A stretch of 16,207 nt of DNA from Euryarchaeota archaeon UBA33. GTDB lineage: Archaea; Thermoplasmatota; E2; DHVEG-1. Numbering within the stretch: the first letter of the stretch is position 1; each line of letters starts with the position of its first letter. Shown here piece by piece: positions 5,977 through 12,957 of the stretch. The translations under genes were made by a program, and so were the position numbers. The notes under the pieces are model-generated. The model searched no databases, was not told the origin of the DNA, and worked only from the letters and a program-made list of their open reading frames with translations. Location of the stretch: NCBI GenBank assembly GCA_002506745.1, contig DAYE01000058.1, positions 1 to 16,207 of the forward strand, in the 5' to 3' direction.

Positions 5977-6174
5977 ATGAGAGAGATGGTGAAAAAGAAA
6001 ACCAACACAAAAAGAACAAAAACAAAGAACAAAACCATGTATGAAGAGGTGGTGACTGTTCAGGATGATCTCTTTGATCGATGTGTACGAAAAGGGCTCA
6101 TAGAAAAAACAGCATGCGGTTATTACTTTACCCCGGAGTTCTTCGAAACGTTAGATATCTACGATGATGACTAA
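5977..6174 (+). CDS. Small Lys-rich N-tail protein, unknown function
   Basis: A 65-residue protein. The first 20 residues are almost entirely Lys, Thr, Arg and Asn (KKKTNTKRTKTKNK), a disordered basic tail that could touch nucleic acid. The rest is a compact module, YEEVVTVQDDLFDRCVRKGLIEKTACGYYFTPEFFETL, with two cysteines and an acidic end (DIYDDD). The stretch FDRCVRKGLIEKTACGYYFTPEF reads like the last helix and wing of a small winged-helix domain, but this is a shape impression only. Starts at ATG 5977 or ATG 5986 are both possible; no strong ribosome site separates them. It has its own TATA box and palindrome and ends at a T8 run. I do not recognise the family. Confidence 0.62.
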   Translation: MREMVKKKTNTKRTKTKNKTMYEEVVTVQDDLFDRCVRKGLIEKTACGYYFTPEFFETLDIYDDD

Positions 6175-6196
6175 CAAAGAAGAACGTCTTTATACC

Positions 6197-6204
6197 TTTT
6201 TTTT
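6197..6204 (+). terminator. T8 terminator between convergent genes
   Basis: Eight T, 22 bases after the stop codon of the Lys-rich protein and 19 bases before the end of the convergent leuD-like gene. It serves the plus strand only; no T-run is visible for the minus-strand operon. Confidence 0.5.
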
Positions 6205-6223
6205 CTCTTTACAATCCAGTAAG

Positions 6224-6715
6224 TTATCGTTTTTTCATCAGTTTTAGTTTCTGCCTCGTGTAAGGTAGCAAGCCGCCGGCATCACAGATCGCAAGGATTT
6301 CTTTTGGGAGTCTTGGGAACGAAAAAGTTTTCGAGTCGACGGAAATGGTCCCTTTTTCAACATCAAAGGAGACCAGGTCTCCTTGTTTGTATGCCTTAAC
6401 TGCATCAGGACATTCAATGAGGAGCAACCCTTGATTGATGGAGGCCCGATAGAAGATTCGCGCAAAGCTTTCTGCGACGACCGCAGTGATACCGACCGCT
6501 TTGAGTCCTAGGACCGGTTGTTCCCGTGAGCTTCCGCAGCCAAAGTTTTTACCTGCGAAGATCAGATCGCTTTCTTTGACGTTTTTCGCAAACAATGAAT
6601 CTAAATCCTCAAGGAGATGTGGTTTGATCTCTTCAGCTGTGGAACAGGTATACGTGTATTTCCCGGGGAAGAGCATATCGGTATTGATGTTGTCACCATA
6701 TTTCCAGACCGTCAT
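6224..6715 (-). CDS. leuD: 3-isopropylmalate dehydratase-type small subunit
   Basis: The 163-residue swivelling domain of the aconitase family, partner of the large subunit encoded just upstream. The signature GKNFGCGSSREQ (55-66) and AESFARIFYRASINQG (81-96) are intact. The substrate-recognition loop reads NTDMLFPGKYTYT, so the key four residues are Y-T-Y-T (20-23). Methanogen homoaconitase has Y-L-R-T here, with Arg reading the distal carboxylate. Tyr in the Arg position argues against homoaconitate and leaves isopropylmalate, citramalate-type or dimethylmalate-type substrates open. The ATG at 6715 overlaps the stop codon of the large-subunit gene (ATGA, 6712-6715), and AAGGAGG lies at 6723-6729, seven bases upstream. 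The operon contains no leuA, leuB or cimA-like gene, so the pathway cannot be read from context. The gene symbol is a family-level label. Confidence 0.88.
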   Translation of the reverse strand: MTVWKYGDNINTDMLFPGKYTYTCSTAEEIKPHLLEDLDSLFAKNVKESDLIFAGKNFGCGSSREQPVLGLKAVGITAVVAESFARIFYRASINQGLLLIECPDAVKAYKQGDLVSFDVEKGTISVDSKTFSFPRLPKEILAICDAGGLLPYTRQKLKLMKKR

Positions 6716-7980
6716 TGTTTTGCCTCCTTACGAGGATCGGTGATTTTCCCATAAATCGCAGACACAGCGACGGTCACAGGGCTAGCTAGATAGATTTCAG
6801 CATCCTTACATCCCATCCGGCCTTTGAAGTTCCGGTTCGAGGTGCTGAGGCATCGTTCACCAGGTGCAAGCACGCCCTGATGTGCCCCTAAGCAGGGCCC
6901 GCATCCTGGCGGCAGGACGGTTCCTCCTGCCTCCACCAACGTCTTGATAAACCCTTGTTTTATCGCGTCAAGGTAGATGGTTCGTGACGCGGGGAGCAGT
7001 AACAATCGTACAGACGGATGGACTTTTTTTCCTTTCAAAATTTTTGCGGCAGCCTGAAAATCAGAGACCCGACCGTTCGTACATGTCCCAAGGAGACATT
7101 GTTGGATTTCGATTCCTTCGACCTCCGTGATTGGTTTGACGTTATCAACGCTATGAGGTACTGCAACGACTGGTTCTATGGCACTTAAATCATAGATGAG
7201 TTCTTGGTCGTAGGTCGCATCAGGATCCGGGTGTATTGGTTTGTATTTTTTTCTTGGTACGCCAATCGAGTTGAGGTACTGCATGGTGATTTCATCGACG
7301 GGGAACATGGCGTTTTTTGCCCCCATCTCCACCCCCATGTTCGCGATGGTGAATCGTTCGTCAACGGAGAATTGTGAAACAGCCCCATGGAACTCCACGG
7401 AGCAATAATCAGCACCGGAGGCTGAGATATCACCGATGATCGATAAGATCACGTCCTTAGCTGTCACAAAACGTCTCAGCTTTTTGTTTAATGTTATTTT
7501 GATGCTCTGGGGGACCTTCAACCAGGTCTCCCCGGTAAGCAATAATGCTGCTGCCTCGGTCCGGTCAATCCCTGAGGAAAACGCACCGACCGCTCCATAG
7601 GAGCAGGTATGAGAATCGCTCCCCAGCAGAAGCGTGCCTGGTAACGCTAATCCTTTTTCAATGATGATCTGATGACAGATCCCGTACCCGACATCAAAGA
7701 AATGTGGGATTTTATAGGTTTTGACAAACTCACGGATCTGTTTATGTTGCAGCGCGTTTTTTTCAGCGGCCGCCGGGATGACATGGTCCAGGACGATGAC
7801 AGGGAGGTCTCTATTGTAGATTCCGTATTGCTTCAGTTCTGGTTGTATCTTTGAGATAATCGGTGCTGCGTTATCATGCATCAGCAGATGATCTGGTTTG
7901 ACAGTCACGATCTGACCTGGTCGCACCTGTTTTTCACCAGCATATTTTGCAAGGATCTTTTCTGCAAACGTCATGTCCAT
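6712..7980 (-). CDS. leuC: 3-isopropylmalate dehydratase-type large subunit
   Basis: A 422-residue catalytic subunit with a 4Fe-4S cluster, for the stereospecific dehydration/hydration of a 2-alkylmalate. The three cluster cysteines are Cys300 (GTCTNGR), Cys360 and Cys363 (PPGCGPCLGAHQG). Other hallmarks are LLMHDNAAP (32-40), GSDSHTCSYGAVGAFSSGIDRTE and TSNRNFKGRMG. The length equals that of archaeal LeuC, so the protein is not truncated. The ribosome site GGAGG (7990-7994) is built from the last two glycine codons of the upstream fused gene, whose stop lies five bases before this start. ATG 7974 is a possible alternative. It pairs with the small subunit next in the operon. Leucine or isoleucine (citramalate) biosynthesis is the likely setting, but related enzymes act on 2,3-dimethylmalate or methylcitrate-like acids, and the sequence alone does not decide. 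Confidence 0.9.
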   Translation of the reverse strand: MDMTFAEKILAKYAGEKQVRPGQIVTVKPDHLLMHDNAAPIISKIQPELKQYGIYNRDLPVIVLDHVIPAAAEKNALQHKQIREFVKTYKIPHFFDVGYGICHQIIIEKGLALPGTLLLGSDSHTCSYGAVGAFSSGIDRTEAAALLLTGETWLKVPQSIKITLNKKLRRFVTAKDVILSIIGDISASGADYCSVEFHGAVSQFSVDERFTIANMGVEMGAKNAMFPVDEITMQYLNSIGVPRKKYKPIHPDPDATYDQELIYDLSAIEPVVAVPHSVDNVKPITEVEGIEIQQCLLGTCTNGRVSDFQAAAKILKGKKVHPSVRLLLLPASRTIYLDAIKQGFIKTLVEAGGTVLPPGCGPCLGAHQGVLAPGERCLSTSNRNFKGRMGCKDAEIYLASPVTVAVSAIYGKITDPRKEAKQ

Positions 7981-7985
7981 TTTTT

Positions 7986-9797
7986 CTATCCTCCTAACAA
8001 TCCACCACGCAGATAAATCTCTTTTTGTGTCTCTGAAAATGGTTTTGCGTTAAAGCTTTTTTTCTGGGTCTTATCGGTGATCTGACCAGTGGTAAAATCA
8101 AGAGAAAGCACGTCTTTGTCATACAGTTTTTTTGAAATCCCCTCTGCAATAAGGATAGGCATTCCGCTGTTGATTGCGTTGCGTTCGTAGATAGCACCAA
8201 ATGATTCTGCGACAATCACACTAATTCCAAGGGCTTTGAAACAATCAACTGCCTGTTGTCGGGAACTCCCACAGCCAAAATTCTTTCCGACGACAACGAT
8301 ATCTCCTTTTTTTGCTTCCTTTGCAAACTGTTCATATCCTTTTAGGTTACCAAACGTATATGGTCCCATCTCCGAAATATTCGTGATCGCAAGATGGCGG
8401 TTATGGTAGATCATATCGGTGTCAATGTTGTCTTTTTGGATGACCCATGCTCTGCCTTCCACCACGAGCGGAAAAACCCGTTGTTCTTTTTTCTTCTCAA
8501 GGGTAGTTTTAGCAGGTGTTGTTTCGACCTTCACTGGGGCAGGTTTCTTTGGGATCGCATCAATCGTGGTGATGTAACCGGCCAGAAGCGATGCGGCGAC
8601 GGTCTGCGGGGATGCTAGATAGATATCACCTTTCCCTTGTTTTCCTGTGAAGTTCCGGTTTCCTGTCGAGATCGTCACCTCTCCTTTCCCGGTCTGCCCG
8701 ATCTGACCAGCAGCGCAGCCTGCGCAGCCGGCAGAGCCGACCAGTGCCCCTGCGTCTTTGAAGATCTTCAGCAGCCCTTCTTTGAGGCAACTGTTCCAAA
8801 TCATGTCCGTGGCGGGTACGATTTTTAGGATTCTTCCTGGTGCGATGGTCTTGTCTTTCAGGATCGCAGCTGCTGCCCGCATGTCCTCAAGTCGGCCGTT
8901 GGTACAGGATCCGATAAACCCAGAATCCACAGGGATACCACTGACCTCTGAGACTCTGACGACGTCCTCAGGATGACCAGGACGTGCTATCTGAGGTAGA
9001 AGATCTGAGATGTCAATCTCGATTGTCCGTTCATAAAAAGCGTCAGGGTCCGGCTGAATCGGTTTGATCGTGATTCCAAACGTGCTGCGATAATAATCCA
9101 TGATTTTTATGTTCGAAGGAATCAGAATAATGATGCCGCCCATCTCCGTTGCCATCGAAGCGATGGTGATCCTTCCATCAAGCGACAAGGAATCAACATA
9201 GACGCCGTAGAGCTCTGCAGCATACCCAAGCAGTCCGTTCGCCCCTAGTTCCTTGTTGATTTTTAAAACGACATCTTTCGGCGTCGTGGTTTTCGCTGGC
9301 GTCCCCTTGAGCACGATTTTTATTGTGGGGGGAACCTTGAACCAGATTTTTCCATGGGCGAACGCATAGGCGATATCGATGTCTCCCATGCCTTGACCAA
9401 AGGCACCAAGTGCACCAAGGATGTTCGCATGGGAATCGGTTGACACGAAGGTATCACCAGGAAACACAAGTCCTTCATCGAAGGCAAGATGCGTCCCAAT
9501 CCCGCTGTTGATATCGTAGATTTTTACCCCATATTTTCGTGCGAACACGCGACAGAGTTGCTGGTTCTCCGCGTATTTCTGATCGCAGCCACCTGGGTTG
9601 CAATCAAAGGTGAAGAACGTGTGCTTTGGATCATGGATGGATAGATGGTTTTCTTCAAGATGTTTGACGACGTTCGCCCCGCCGAAATCACGGGCTACTC
9701 TTATATCGATGGTAACATCAATGATATCGTTGATAGCTGCGGTAGTATTCGAATGAGATTCGAAAATTTTTTGGATGATTGTTTTACCCATGGTCAT
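7986..9797 (-). CDS. Fused large+small subunit aconitase-family hydro-lyase
   Basis: A 603-residue single-chain version of the same enzyme family. Residues 1-416 are the catalytic part, with cluster cysteines at 298 (GSCTNGR), 358 and 361 (GCAGCAAGQ) and STGNRNFTGKQG. Residues about 417-439 are a Lys/Pro/Thr linker (KKPAPVKVETTPAKT). Residues 440-603 are the swivelling domain, with GKNFGCGSSRQQ and the loop DTDMIYHNRHLAIT. Its key four residues align as H-L-A-I, again without the homoaconitase Arg. The domain order is large then small, as in fused bacterial relatives. The start at 9797 (MTMGKTIIQKIF) has GGAGAG just upstream and matches the usual family N-terminus. ATG 9791 is nearly as good, and a longer reading from 9902 adds 35 residues without a ribosome site. 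It is the first gene of the operon. The substrate is unknown: isopropylmalate, citramalate or citrate are possible. Confidence 0.88.
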   Translation of the reverse strand: MTMGKTIIQKIFESHSNTTAAINDIIDVTIDIRVARDFGGANVVKHLEENHLSIHDPKHTFFTFDCNPGGCDQKYAENQQLCRVFARKYGVKIYDINSGIGTHLAFDEGLVFPGDTFVSTDSHANILGALGAFGQGMGDIDIAYAFAHGKIWFKVPPTIKIVLKGTPAKTTTPKDVVLKINKELGANGLLGYAAELYGVYVDSLSLDGRITIASMATEMGGIIILIPSNIKIMDYYRSTFGITIKPIQPDPDAFYERTIEIDISDLLPQIARPGHPEDVVRVSEVSGIPVDSGFIGSCTNGRLEDMRAAAAILKDKTIAPGRILKIVPATDMIWNSCLKEGLLKIFKDAGALVGSAGCAGCAAGQIGQTGKGEVTISTGNRNFTGKQGKGDIYLASPQTVAASLLAGYITTIDAIPKKPAPVKVETTPAKTTLEKKKEQRVFPLVVEGRAWVIQKDNIDTDMIYHNRHLAITNISEMGPYTFGNLKGYEQFAKEAKKGDIVVVGKNFGCGSSRQQAVDCFKALGISVIVAESFGAIYERNAINSGMPILIAEGISKKLYDKDVLSLDFTTGQITDKTQKKSFNAKPFSETQKEIYLRGGLLGG

Positions 9798-9806
9798 TTT
9801 CTCTCC

Positions 9807-9821
9807 AGTGTTTTTTACACT
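9807..9821. promoter_or_regulatory. Interrupted palindrome beside the isomerase operon start
   Basis: AGTGT (9807-9811) and ACACT (9817-9821) are exact inverted arms with a five-base T spacer, directly upstream (on the minus strand) of the ribosome site of the fused gene. It could form a small hairpin near the ribosome site or serve as an operator. A further AGTGT occurs at 9938-9942. Confidence 0.3.
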
Positions 9822-9839
9822 ATTTCCCCGTTGGTATCG

Positions 9840-9850
9840 CACATCATGTG
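9840..9850. promoter_or_regulatory. Perfect 11-base palindrome in the isomerase operon leader
   Basis: CACAT-C-ATGTG is perfectly symmetric about C9845. It lies 43 bases before the fused gene's start, within or at the front of the predicted leader. An 11-base palindrome can arise by chance, so support is weak. Confidence 0.25.
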
Positions 9851-9885
9851 AGACTATGAAAATGTTGTGGTGGCTATCGTTTTTC

Positions 9886-9937
9886 ATTTTTAAAAAAGTC
9901 AAATTGTTTTCCTTATTGTTGTTGTTTCATATACTTT
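9886..9937 (-). promoter_or_regulatory. Candidate promoters of the isomerase operon
   Basis: On the minus strand, TTTTTTAAAAAT (9897 down to 9886) and AAGTATATG (9936 down to 9928) are the two TATA-like elements of this divergent intergenic region. They predict transcript starts near 9866 and 9906, and leaders of about 70 or 110 bases. Which is used cannot be decided from the sequence. Confidence 0.4.
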
Positions 9938-10012
9938 AGTGTTAAAGATCCTGAACGTTAAGGTTGGTTTATGACCACAAATGGGTGAAATAGCTAAAAA
10001 GAAGACAACAAC

Positions 10013-10072
10013 TTATATATACTATATCATCCTAATTATATAGCGGGCAGAAAAAAGGGTATATAATATAAT
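10013..10072 (+). promoter_or_regulatory. Tandem TATA boxes before the exported-protein operon
   Basis: TTATATATA (10013-10021) is a strong TATA box predicting a start near 10043. A second AT-rich element, TATATAATATAAT, lies at 10060-10072, too close to the start codon for a normal leader unless the message is leaderless. The first is the better promoter because the ribosome site GAGGTGAT (10079-10086) would then be in the message. Confidence 0.5.
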
Positions 10073-10092
10073 TCGGAAGAGGTGATATGCAA

Positions 10093-12927
10093 ATGAAAAG
10101 ATTGTTAGTAGTGGTTCTAACAGTAATGACATGTATTAGCATGTCAGGATTTGCTGCTTCATTGACCAATACTTTTGACCGAAACACCGGACAGATAGTT
10201 TCTCAAAATCTTACGACAGCTGTAAAAACATCTTCAACGACCATGGAACAAGTAAAAAAATCGGTGTATTCGTACCTCAACATGGAGGAAAATCCCTACA
10301 ATACCGATCAAGAAAACCTGGACAAAGCCATAACGGTACCTTGGATTAAACCCGCCAGTACGCTTTTTGAATGGTGGATTCATGTACAATACAATGGGGA
10401 CGCATTTGAAAAAAAACTCGACATCTCCATCAACGATTTTAAACAAAAATTCCTCAAACACCCCTTTTACTGCGAAGACGTCTTTTTCAACGTTGATGGC
10501 GACCCCGAGGACGACTTCAAAGTTTCCTTCGGTTTCTATTGGGAAAGCATCCTGAACACGAAAACAAATGTGGAACACAAATCCCTTGAGGATATGGTTC
10601 GGGTACGACAGATCAACAACGGGCCTTCTGATCTTTACGCAGGACTGGAGGTCTGGTCTGAGATCCATGTGAACTGGGGACTAATCAACGCGTATAGCGA
10701 AAACAATGAATTCTCCTCTTATAGCAATCAACTGTATTCCAAGCAGCGACAGAGTTCACAACCACTCAAACCATTCTTATCATTCCTGAATATCTTACAA
10801 CAAAAAATACAGTACAGTACCCAGATCGGCCATGTCCTTCTCCTCAACCTCCTGAATCATTTCATCCGCCAAACTCAAGATGATTCGCAGCAAGGTCAAC
10901 TCGCCCAGAATCCCCGGAAGCTAGCCGCGGATAACGATTACATCTCTGTCGGGGTTGGATATCGTACGGCGCCTGGCCAACGAATACCACAATATGTCGA
11001 GAAGAGGTTTGCGTTTGCGAAAGATGATATTTTCAGCCCAACCATCTTCCAGCAGGTCATGAAGACCGAGCCAAGCGGTGTAGACCCCTTGGAGTTGCTC
11101 TATGGGTTCCGCGCCTATAACGGCAGCACCGACGTCCTGAAATATGACATCGCGTTCTCCGTACAGTTCACTCCCTTTGTCACCTTGACGACTCAATTCA
11201 TCCCCCTGGGCGGGTATATCTATTATCATTTTGATTCAGAAAGCCAACATACCAGTGAAACGACGATTACGTACTCATCCGATATCCATGTCGGAGGCGG
11301 GGATGGCGTCAGCCTCTCCCTTGTTTTTGATCAAATCGATAACACCATGGCACAACCAGGCAGATGGATGAGCTTTGGTTTACGAAGAGACCCCCATGGA
11401 TTCGACTATGAGGCAAACGCAATCTTCGATGTCGCAGTCATTGTCGACTCACCCTGGTTCAGCCAGAAAGTACGCATCGATGGACTACCGATGACTCTCT
11501 CCTATGAATGGAAGATCTTTGATGATTTTGAGGTGAGATTCGTCCAAGGGGAACTCTTCTACGTAAATGTCAGAGGATACGCGGATGTGACCATGAGCAG
11601 CCCGATAGATGAACTAATCGTGTATTATCCCAAACTGAGAAATCCCACGGATGAGGATGTGCCGTTCCTTCAAGTGAACAACATCCCCAGCTCCAGAAGA
11701 CTGGAAGCAAAAGCAACCCTGAACATACAGAACAGCAGTATGCTTCGGATCGATGCGGACGGCTATGTTGATCTGACAAAGAGCGGCTCGCTAGGTGATA
11801 TCACCGTGTTTTACCCAAAATCTGACCCTACGGATCCAAGCGTTGCCCTCATGAGAGTGCCTGCGGGCAGTATCAACAGCCAACGGGTCAGTGCTGAGGC
11901 GACGCTGTATGTTGATGCCAATAACTTTAGCAATATCAACAACTACGTGTACGGGAAAATCCAGAGGCAGGCGGACTCGAATTTCAACGAACTGGACCTG
12001 TACCTTCCAAACGTTCCAGTACCCCTGGTTCAAATCACGGATATCCCAGCCAACGCGTATGCCACCGGGACGTTCTGGTGGAATCAACTCCAGGGGTTCG
12101 GACGGGCGGAGCGGTCATCCGCTAGTGAGTACCCAGACCCTGTTCATTTCAACCTCGTCTTCGATACCCTCACGCTCAGTGACGTCTTCAGTATCGGCGA
12201 TGGTCACGCACAGACGGATTTTAAGATAGCGGAGGATGGATACTTCAAATTTGACACATCCCATGATATCCTAGGCAACGTGTTTTCTGTTGGGAATTCG
12301 GCGACCGGTAATTCACTCTCCATCGGTGCCAGTACTGTCTCAGCCCAGAACTTTGAGGCAGCATGGGGGTTGAACACCTCAGGTCCTCAACCACAGATCG
12401 AAAGTCTGGCACTTACCGGTTCACTGGATGCATTAAATGATATCAGTGTCGCCATCGCTCTCGATGGCGAGATCGTTGATTTCACAGGGGACTGGTCCCT
12501 TGGTGAATCCGGTGGGTTTACTATTGATCTGGAGCAGAACGCTGATATGCGCATTGATTTCATCCATCTGGATAACTTCAGTGGACGGCTTGATTTAAAC
12601 GGATATGTCGTCCTCAGTGACAACTTCCATTATGACATGAGCTGGAAATGGAAACAAGGGGAAAGTCTGGAAGACCCAGGATATTTCAAGATCAATGAAG
12701 GAACCAACGAGCCGAATCTCAAGGAGATCGGATTGGACTTCGTCTACAAGGACGAATCAAGCATCGACCGGTGGGGTGCGGATATCACCCTATCTAATTT
12801 CGCCGTGTATATCTGCGTCGAATGGTACTGGCAGAATGGGTTCCATATCTGGCCAGTCATCGAAGTGAGCGGCGACCTTGCGTTCGATGCGTTATTGAAT
12901 TATAATTGGTACCAGGTGTGGCCCTAG
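10093..12927 (+). CDS. Giant exported beta-rich protein, unknown function
   Basis: A 944-residue secreted protein. Residues 1-23 are a Sec signal peptide (MKRLLVVVLTVMTCISMSGFAA). An acidic loop NVDGDPEDD (about 133-141) resembles a calcium-binding loop. Residues about 489-675 hold three imperfect tandem units of about 60 residues, each with a Gly-[YK] strand, a [LI]xx[YL]YPK-like or LYLPN strand and an I/VPxxxxxA turn (GYADVTMSS, GYVDLTKSG, YGKIQRQAD; VYYPK, VFYPK, LYLPN). The C-terminal 270 residues alternate short hydrophobic and polar strands (LDFVYKDESS, ADITLSNFAVYICVEWYW) like a large beta-sheet or beta-helix. No membrane anchor, catalytic motif or sorting tail is evident, and it ends YNWYQVWP. 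GAGGTGAT abuts ATG 10087, so I prefer ATG 10093, seven bases further on. It is co-transcribed with the next exported protein, 30 bases downstream. I do not recognise the family. Confidence 0.82.
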   Translation: MKRLLVVVLTVMTCISMSGFAASLTNTFDRNTGQIVSQNLTTAVKTSSTTMEQVKKSVYSYLNMEENPYNTDQENLDKAITVPWIKPASTLFEWWIHVQYNGDAFEKKLDISINDFKQKFLKHPFYCEDVFFNVDGDPEDDFKVSFGFYWESILNTKTNVEHKSLEDMVRVRQINNGPSDLYAGLEVWSEIHVNWGLINAYSENNEFSSYSNQLYSKQRQSSQPLKPFLSFLNILQQKIQYSTQIGHVLLLNLLNHFIRQTQDDSQQGQLAQNPRKLAADNDYISVGVGYRTAPGQRIPQYVEKRFAFAKDDIFSPTIFQQVMKTEPSGVDPLELLYGFRAYNGSTDVLKYDIAFSVQFTPFVTLTTQFIPLGGYIYYHFDSESQHTSETTITYSSDIHVGGGDGVSLSLVFDQIDNTMAQPGRWMSFGLRRDPHGFDYEANAIFDVAVIVDSPWFSQKVRIDGLPMTLSYEWKIFDDFEVRFVQGELFYVNVRGYADVTMSSPIDELIVYYPKLRNPTDEDVPFLQVNNIPSSRRLEAKATLNIQNSSMLRIDADGYVDLTKSGSLGDITVFYPKSDPTDPSVALMRVPAGSINSQRVSAEATLYVDANNFSNINNYVYGKIQRQADSNFNELDLYLPNVPVPLVQITDIPANAYATGTFWWNQLQGFGRAERSSASEYPDPVHFNLVFDTLTLSDVFSIGDGHAQTDFKIAEDGYFKFDTSHDILGNVFSVGNSATGNSLSIGASTVSAQNFEAAWGLNTSGPQPQIESLALTGSLDALNDISVAIALDGEIVDFTGDWSLGESGGFTIDLEQNADMRIDFIHLDNFSGRLDLNGYVVLSDNFHYDMSWKWKQGESLEDPGYFKINEGTNEPNLKEIGLDFVYKDESSIDRWGADITLSNFAVYICVEWYWQNGFHIWPVIEVSGDLAFDALLNYNWYQVWP
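11551..12114 (+). repeat. Three tandem repeats of about 60 residues inside the first giant protein
   Basis: At the protein level three units start near 11557, 11731 and 11926. Shared features are a GYxDxT-type strand, a YYPK/FYPK/YLPN strand, a V/I-P turn (NNIPSS, RVPAGS, TDIPAN) and an A-x-A/G-T-L/F strand (EAKATLNI, SAEATLYV, YATGTFWW). Identity is low, so the duplication is old. Confidence 0.5.
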
Positions 12928-12957
12928 GTACGGTGGAGAAAAAAAAGGTGTATGAGC

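Noticed and set aside
6197..6204. T8 run as a terminator for both convergent transcripts
   Set aside because: On the minus strand this is an A-run, which does not terminate archaeal transcription, so it is assigned to the plus strand only.
9798..9902. N-terminal extension of the fused isomerase from ATG 9902
   Set aside because: The added 35 residues do not match the family start, and the ribosome site GGAGAG sits directly before ATG 9797.
10234..10668. A 144-codon minus-strand frame inside the first giant exported protein
   Set aside because: It is the mirror of a real coding frame, has no ribosome site or promoter, and shows no recognisable domain.
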